The position numbers were made by a program, and so were the translations under genes. 53,443 bases of DNA, taken from the IMG/VR virus record IMGVR_UViG_3300005747_000096, positions 1-53,443 of that record, one strand, 5' to 3'. Origin of the DNA: a virus. The notes under the pieces are model-generated. The model was given only the letters and a program-made list of their open reading frames with translations. It made no database searches and was not told the origin of the DNA. This document shows positions 48,663 to 53,443 of the stretch, in pieces (the stretch's first letter is position 1; every line of letters begins with the position of its first letter).

Positions 48663-48691
48663 ATTATAAATAATTAAGTGGCATTAATCAA
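48663..48691 (-). promoter_or_regulatory. Lysis promoter with operator-like motif in spacer
   Basis: Minus strand TTGATT (48691-48686), a 17-nt spacer, TATAAT (48668-48663, perfect). TGCCACTTAATT (48683-48672) fills the spacer. It lies 42 nt upstream of the endolysin ATG. Confidence 0.7.
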
Positions 48692-48706
48692 CCCCTAATT
48701 GATACA

Positions 48707-49543
48707 TCAAATACGGCTTTCTAATTCTGATATACGGTCATTGGCTTGCTGTAGTGCTGCCCAAAGAACAGGCACAAGGCTGCTATAATCTACAGTTTGA
48801 TAGACAGGCATACCATCTATGTCCTCTGCGTCTTTTTCTCCAAATACAGCCCAGGGAGCCACCTCTTGTAACTCATGGGCCATAAACATTGCACGGGTCT
48901 GCGTGTCACTTTCCCGCTTACCCATAAAAGCATCGACAGACATGATCATATCGGTTGCTGCATATAAATCGCTTTCAACTGTCTTGGTTCTGTAATCAGA
49001 AGTCGTTACATAGCTGGCGGCTGAAACTGCATTTGTAACTGTAGCACTGTCGCCCGTAATATCGCCCGTAACCGAAGCATCGCCGCTCAAGAATAAATCC
49101 TGCCAACGATTATTGTTTGTGCCTAGGTCTTTGGTGTTTGTTGTATCAGGAACCAATGCACCCTCAGCCACACTGATATGAGCCAAGGCTTGCCACACCG
49201 CATTGTCTGCAGTGGAGTCAGCGCAGACATGCATACGATCTGTGGTCACGTTCACCCATACTGACCCGACTGCATATCCCAAATCCGTATCATCATTGAC
49301 CGTAGGATCTGCCGTAGCATCCAGCTTGTTTAAGCCACCCACTCCACCATTAGCGGCAGGTAGGTAGCCGGTGACTGAGCTTGCTAGAGGTATCTTTGCG
49401 CTATCGCCAGCAACGCCCGTATGCGTATGGCCGCTGGTTCCAAAGGCCGTCTGTAATTGGTTAAACTCTGCGTTCAGCGGCGCTGCAGTAATATCCAGCG
49501 TGTTCTGAATGGAGCTTGCTGATTGTCTGGTATATCCTGCCAT
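48707..49543 (-). CDS. Tail spike/appendage protein with S74 chaperone-like end
   Basis: A 278-residue protein. The N-terminal part (MAGYTRQSASSIQNTLDITAAPLNAEFNQLQTAFGTSGHTHTG) is typical of phage tail appendage proteins (the HTHTG motif). The C-terminus SDYRTKTVESDLYAATDMIMSVDAFMG..., YQTVDYSSLVPVLWAALQQANDRISELESRI has the S74-like SDYRTK start and the terminal leucine coiled coil. A distinct S74 protein is encoded at 45198-47474. Confidence 0.7.
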   Translation of the reverse strand: MAGYTRQSASSIQNTLDITAAPLNAEFNQLQTAFGTSGHTHTGVAGDSAKIPLASSVTGYLPAANGGVGGLNKLDATADPTVNDDTDLGYAVGSVWVNVTTDRMHVCADSTADNAVWQALAHISVAEGALVPDTTNTKDLGTNNNRWQDLFLSGDASVTGDITGDSATVTNAVSAASYVTTSDYRTKTVESDLYAATDMIMSVDAFMGKRESDTQTRAMFMAHELQEVAPWAVFGEKDAEDIDGMPVYQTVDYSSLVPVLWAALQQANDRISELESRI

Positions 49544-51222
49544 TATCTTTTCCCTGACTGTGCAAATTCAAATACTAGCCCTTGAATAGAATGTGGGCTG
49601 GCTACTGCGTCCGTTACGAAGGTAGCTCTAGTCGAGTAGCCGCTGCCTTGTATGTCCGACACGATGACGGGCTTACTAGAGCCGCCGTATTTAACGTCTG
49701 TAGCGTTATAAGTGATGTTTCTTCCACCATAGACTGTAGGTGCGCCGGTAGAGTTCTGACTGTAATCCCGTGGCGTAGAGGTGTCTGGATCAGACCAATC
49801 GTACTCTATGTTAAGCAGCATAGTGAATGGGCCTTCTGCCCTGATAAACGTATTCAGCTTATGAATCACCTTGCGGATTTCAGTGTCGCCAAAGTCTAAA
49901 AACGGCGTGGAATAGAGGCTGATAATGTTATCACCGGCTAGGCTGTTGCCTGTCTCTTGGCGATATACCTTACCATCAAAACCACCATGTAAGACGTACT
50001 CTTCTGCACCTATGTATTCACTTGTACAGACCGATACTTTAAAGCCTAGTAGCTCAGAAAACTCCCAGCCCATGCCTTGTGGAGTACTGGTTAACCCCCC
50101 CAGTATGCCTTTGCCTTCAGAGGTATTGTCGCCCACAAAGAATCGGATCTGAGACTTAGCTCTGATCACAGTAGAATTAAGCGTATCCAAATCCTCGTTA
50201 CGGATAATATCAGTCAGCTTGCCTTGTATGTTTTTGCTGATTGAGCGGATCTCTACATCACCGATATTAGCCGTACCTGATACAGGGCGTAGGCCATCAG
50301 GGCTTAGGAATATTAGATCCCCGCCTAGCTCCTGCACAGAGTCACGGGCTACGCATCCCACGTTGCTGGTTACATTGTCGGGCTTAAACGGAGCAGTCGC
50401 ACCTTGAGCCGTATTCTTAGCGAGCTTCTTAATGGCGTTCTGCCCGAATACAAATAAATCCTCACGAAACGGCTTTAGCTGTACGACTTTAAATCCTGCA
50501 GAATACTGATGACTATCAGCCGCCGTGGTCCAAGTGTATGGATCTTGTGGTGCTGAATGAGAAATCCCGTTCTGGTAGCTCGTATCGCCAGCGATAAACA
50601 GGTAGTCCTCAAACACTTCTACAGTCTCAGGGGCGTCATAAGCATTAGGGCCACCGGCACTAGACGATCCACCTGAGTTAGTTGAGAGTACCTGCTTCCA
50701 GTTCGTACCGTCGAAGATTGTCAGGGGGTTTATACCATCAACAAAGGCCACCATAGAGCCGCTGCCAAAGTTAAACTGCACATGGCGTATCTTGTTAATT
50801 GTCTTAGAGCCGCTAACGGTATTATGTGTTAGGCCGGTAGTGATTTTACTCCATCCAGAGCCAGTAATGTGTTTCCAGAAAGAGTAAGTATTTCCAGAAA
50901 CATCCTTACGTGCGGCTATAATGTAAGGCGATCCCAAAATTTCATTACGGTACATGCAGAGGCCAAGGATTTTACCTTCGGCTACAGGATTGCTAGAACC
51001 GTCGAGCGCCTGTACTTCCTGCCCATACTCACCGCCAGAGTAGGTAACCGTAGTATCGTAATGGTCAAAGCCTTCGATGCGTCGATACCCGCCGAATAAA
51101 CTAGGCTCGTAGTTCATCAAGCGGGTAGCCGCACCGGGGAAGTTAGCAGCCAGATCCAAATGGTTCTCATTGCTATTTAACCCGCCCTTGCAGATTACTT
51201 TATATGAGTCGATACGATCCAC
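49543..51222 (-). CDS. Tail protein (large beta-rich)
   Basis: A 559-residue protein starting MDRIDSYKVICKGGLNSNENHLDLAANFPGAATRLMNYEPSLFGGYRRIEGF. The YRRIEGF and FKVVQLKPFREDLFVFGQNAIKKL segments are seen in marine podovirus tail or packaged-DNA stabilisation proteins. The texture is beta-propeller-like with repeated GxxxxFDGTNW and VAFVDGINPL motifs. Positioned next to a TTPA-like protein; probably part of the short tail. Confidence 0.65.
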   Translation of the reverse strand: MDRIDSYKVICKGGLNSNENHLDLAANFPGAATRLMNYEPSLFGGYRRIEGFDHYDTTVTYSGGEYGQEVQALDGSSNPVAEGKILGLCMYRNEILGSPYIIAARKDVSGNTYSFWKHITGSGWSKITTGLTHNTVSGSKTINKIRHVQFNFGSGSMVAFVDGINPLTIFDGTNWKQVLSTNSGGSSSAGGPNAYDAPETVEVFEDYLFIAGDTSYQNGISHSAPQDPYTWTTAADSHQYSAGFKVVQLKPFREDLFVFGQNAIKKLAKNTAQGATAPFKPDNVTSNVGCVARDSVQELGGDLIFLSPDGLRPVSGTANIGDVEIRSISKNIQGKLTDIIRNEDLDTLNSTVIRAKSQIRFFVGDNTSEGKGILGGLTSTPQGMGWEFSELLGFKVSVCTSEYIGAEEYVLHGGFDGKVYRQETGNSLAGDNIISLYSTPFLDFGDTEIRKVIHKLNTFIRAEGPFTMLLNIEYDWSDPDTSTPRDYSQNSTGAPTVYGGRNITYNATDVKYGGSSKPVIVSDIQGSGYSTRATFVTDAVASPHSIQGLVFEFAQSGKR

Positions 51223-51965
51223 TATAAGCCACTCACTGATCTAAAACTGGCTGAAGCATTACCGCCGCCGAAGTTAACTCTGGTGTCTCTGACTTCGCTG
51301 TAGCTGTTGATGTATTGGGATTTCATGTCGGCTATAGCCCGTTCAAAATTGCGCTGGGCTAATTGGGCCGACTCTGGATTATCCTTGAACATATAGATGT
51401 GATACAGCGCACCTTCTACGAAGATTGGTGTCAGTACGTCTGGATAGACTGAAGCGCCGGTAGGTGTATCATTATATGCTACAAGCTCAGTCGGGTGCAG
51501 GAAGTATCGAAACTCTAGTCGGTACGGCTTATCGGGTGCTGGGCTGATGCCAAATCCTACGCCGTGGCTGGGGAATACATATTCAGGGCGACTGATACCG
51601 GACGAAGCTGCGTCATCGTCTTTATCCCGATAGCTCTTGTACCATACATCCCTATCTATGTACTGCAGTGAACGGTTCTCTGTGGAGTAGGTTCCATCAC
51701 CCACGATCTGAAAAGAGTTCCACTCCAGCGTCTTGGCCCTAGTTGGATTACTATATTCTGTCTGCCCAACTACAACCTGAGTAAGCTCTTGGGCAGCATT
51801 AAAAGGCCACTCAAATTGCTGTGCGTTGAAGTCAAATATAGCGCTGTTAATCGCATCCTTAGCCGCCGCCTGTATGCCACGAGCGTTTTCAAAGTCAGAT
51901 TGCGTAAGTTCGACTTCATTGAGTCGCCTTAGAACCCGATTAGTCAGGTCAATAAAAGTAGTCAT
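51222..51965 (-). CDS. Tail tubular protein A-like (gatekeeper) protein
   Basis: A 247-residue protein: MTTFIDLTNRVLRRLNEVELTQSDFENARGIQAAAKDAINSAIFDFN, then IVGDGTYSTENRSLQYIDRDVWYKSY and a C-terminal EGALYHIYMFKDNPESAQLAQRNFERAIADMKSQY. The order and helix pattern fit T7 gp11/TTPA-type connector proteins between portal and nozzle. It is directly upstream of the 559-residue tail protein (adjacent stop/start). Confidence 0.7.
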   Translation of the reverse strand: MTTFIDLTNRVLRRLNEVELTQSDFENARGIQAAAKDAINSAIFDFNAQQFEWPFNAAQELTQVVVGQTEYSNPTRAKTLEWNSFQIVGDGTYSTENRSLQYIDRDVWYKSYRDKDDDAASSGISRPEYVFPSHGVGFGISPAPDKPYRLEFRYFLHPTELVAYNDTPTGASVYPDVLTPIFVEGALYHIYMFKDNPESAQLAQRNFERAIADMKSQYINSYSEVRDTRVNFGGGNASASFRSVSGL

Positions 51966-51977
51966 GTATGGGCCTTT

Positions 51978-53443
51978 TTAAGCTGCGTTTTTAAACGGGC
52001 TGCTTGGGGTAGAAGTTGATGTGGTTGCAAATGGCGACACATTTAGATCAGAACTTCTTGAAGTAAACGGAGGCTCAATAACGCTAGTGGTTATGTTCTG
52101 AGCGCCCCTAGCATTCACGATAGGAATGTTAACAGTACTGTTAATAGTACCAGTGAGTGTCAGAGTAGCATTGGCGCTAGTCTGGCTGTTAATATTAGCA
52201 ACAGCACCGCTGGAGAACACGCCTTCGGGATTGGCTTGAGAGGTAACCCCAATACTGGTGGACGGCTTACCATCTGCGACTGCATCGGCATCGATGCTGG
52301 TGGTTGATGCTACACTCGCCGCTGCAGAGGCATCCCTAATACGATCAAACGAAATAACTGCTGAGGTTTCAATGTCGGCAGTTACTTTTGGCTGTGCAAC
52401 TAATTGAGCAGCTATAGGTGCCGTACATGAAATCGTTGCTGAAATAAATGACGTTGATACTCGGTCTGCATCAATCGTCGCTGTAGAAGCCACGGTCGCA
52501 GCGGCCTCGCCTAGTTTTACGATTTGAGCATCGATTGAGGCGTTACTCTCGATTTCTGCAATAATACGATCAGCGAGAGCGCCGGTTACTGCAGCAACGA
52601 AGGTATATGTTTCTTCGGCCTCTGAGTTCTGTGGAACAGATCCGGTTGCTGTGGCAGCAAAGGTATATGTCTCATCAGCTTCAGAGTTCTGTGGAATAGA
52701 TCCGGTTGCTGTGGCAGCGAAGGTGTAAGTGGTGTCAGTAACCACCCCATCAAATACTTGCCCTACAGCATTAGCAGAAAAGGTATACGTTTCTTCGGCT
52801 GCAATATCGACGCCAATACCAGCATTCAAAGAACCAGTAAATTCTAGGGTTTCATCGACAGCCGCATTAGTGCCAATAGAGCCAGCCACTGTGGCAGCAA
52901 GGTCGTAGCTAGTATCAGTCTCAGCGTTTGTGCCAGTAGATCCAGATAATGTAGCAGTAAGGTTGTAGCTAGTATCAGTCTCAGCGTTTGTGCCGGTAGA
53001 TCCAGATAATGTAGCTGATATGGCATATGTTTCGTCGGCGTTGGCCTGTCTAAATTCTTCGCCAACTGCAGCGGTGACTGATATTACATCAGCACTGGCA
53101 GCGGATTTTATCGTCCTAGCAGGGTCTACTGAACTGGTATATAAGAAGTTGGCCGCAGCTTCTGCTAACCGAAGTCGAATACTGTCATTGACTGAGCTAG
53201 ATGAAGATATATCAGCGGTAACATCCGCTACCCGTACTCTGTTAACTTCAATTGTAGAAGATAGTACAGAAGATGTATCGGCTTCACCGTCTATTACTAT
53301 TTCACTGTCAGCCGACGATGTAGATAGTATTTCACCAGACGCAGCGGCGGTTATTACCTGTAGTCTACCAGTAACCGTGGATGCAACAGTGTACGTTTCA
53401 TCAACATTAGCATCTGTACCCGTAGAAGCAGCTACCGTCCCAG
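51978..53443 (-). CDS. Repeat-rich tail fibre-like protein (5' end beyond right edge)
   Basis: The frame is open from the right edge to the stop at 51978, at least 488 residues, so GTG 52889 is not the true start. The chain consists of repeats of about 20 residues such as TDTSYNLTATLSGSTGTNAE and ETYTFAATATGSIPQNSEAD, then less regular Ala/Ser/Thr/Ile repeats (ASVASTTSIDAD), ending SPFKNAA. Some repeats are near identical at DNA level with a 60-nt period. It resembles the left-edge fragment (1-186), which supplies a plausible N-terminus. Probably a fibrous virion surface protein. Confidence 0.65.
   Translation of the reverse strand, partial: GTVAASTGTDANVDETYTVASTVTGRLQVITAAASGEILSTSSADSEIVIDGEADTSSVLSSTIEVNRVRVADVTADISSSSSVNDSIRLRLAEAAANFLYTSSVDPARTIKSAASADVISVTAAVGEEFRQANADETYAISATLSGSTGTNAETDTSYNLTATLSGSTGTNAETDTSYDLAATVAGSIGTNAAVDETLEFTGSLNAGIGVDIAAEETYTFSANAVGQVFDGVVTDTTYTFAATATGSIPQNSEADETYTFAATATGSVPQNSEAEETYTFVAAVTGALADRIIAEIESNASIDAQIVKLGEAAATVASTATIDADRVSTSFISATISCTAPIAAQLVAQPKVTADIETSAVISFDRIRDASAAASVASTTSIDADAVADGKPSTSIGVTSQANPEGVFSSGAVANINSQTSANATLTLTGTINSTVNIPIVNARGAQNITTSVIEPPFTSRSSDLNVSPFATTSTSTPSSPFKNAA
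52600..53015. repeat. 60-nt tandem repeats inside the fibre gene
   Basis: The word GTAGCTAGTATCAGTCTCAG recurs exactly 60 nt apart (52905 and 52965), inside nearly identical repeat units. A second pair with a shared TCTGAGTTCTGTGGAA-type core lies at about 52620-52740. They encode 20-residue repeats and could recombine or collapse in assembly, which may explain why the sequence breaks here. Confidence 0.65.

Noticed and set aside
52600-53015. CRISPR array
   Set aside because: The repeats are contiguous 60-nt coding units in frame, without unique spacers or cas genes.
52844-53065. Minus-strand 73-codon frame with Leu-rich repeats
   Set aside because: It is an out-of-phase shadow of the 60-nt repeats in the fibre gene, which stays open through the whole interval.

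Overview
The window looks like almost the whole genome of a temperate marine podovirus whose host is probably an alphaproteobacterium. The closest relatives I can name from memory are the HMO-2011-type phages of SAR116 and Roseobacter hosts. The main reason is the family A DNA polymerase, which carries a DnaJ-type zinc-finger insert between its exonuclease and polymerase domains. Supporting traits are a monomeric B12-dependent ribonucleotide reductase, ThyX, MazG, a podovirus-type portal/scaffold/capsid/terminase set and very large internal virion proteins. An alphaproteobacterial host is suggested by a DUF1127 microprotein and a tRNA-Met-derived attP. No search could be run, so family names rest on motifs and remembered similarity.

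Layout. 1-17541 (minus strand) holds tail fibres, capsid, scaffold, portal, terminase, candidate holins and a run of very small proteins, mostly joined by 1-4 nt TGATG/TAATG/ATGA overlaps. 17541-19140 (minus) is a regulatory hub with two outward-facing promoters, a DUF1127 microprotein, an endonuclease VII-like protein and a small acidic protein. 19140-19817 has no gene. 19818-24149 (minus) is an accessory operon of different base composition: a cytosine methyltransferase-like protein, a DUF932 protein, a GP88-like protein, small unknowns, two tiny membrane peptides, and an identical 20-nt translation leader before three genes. 24371-38329 (plus) is the lysogeny and replication arm: integrase, ThyX, attP, primase, helicase, DNA polymerase, SSB-like protein, Fe-S nuclease, resolvase-like nuclease, MazG, ribonucleotide reductase and an RMF-like peptide. 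38338-38452 carries back-to-back terminators. 38456-53443 (minus) holds internal virion proteins, a peptidase-S74 spike, spanins, a lysozyme with C-terminal membrane helices, a second S74 protein, tail proteins and a repeat-rich fibre that runs off the right edge.

The first gene on the left edge and the last on the right edge look like the two ends of one repetitive fibre protein. The molecule is therefore probably circular or circularly permuted and was cut inside that gene. All minus-strand morphogenesis genes then form one continuous late region.

The most interesting signal is a 12-bp motif, TGCCACTYARTT, found six times. All six copies are intergenic; four lie within or against promoters and one is a near-perfect palindrome between two divergent promoters. 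It looks like a phage-wide operator linking the integrase, SSB/recombination, lysis and hub transcription units. Other points worth following are a domain shared by TerL and the endonuclease VII-like protein, the tRNA-Met attP in this phage type, the phage DUF1127 and RMF-like microproteins, and the leader-repeat operon.
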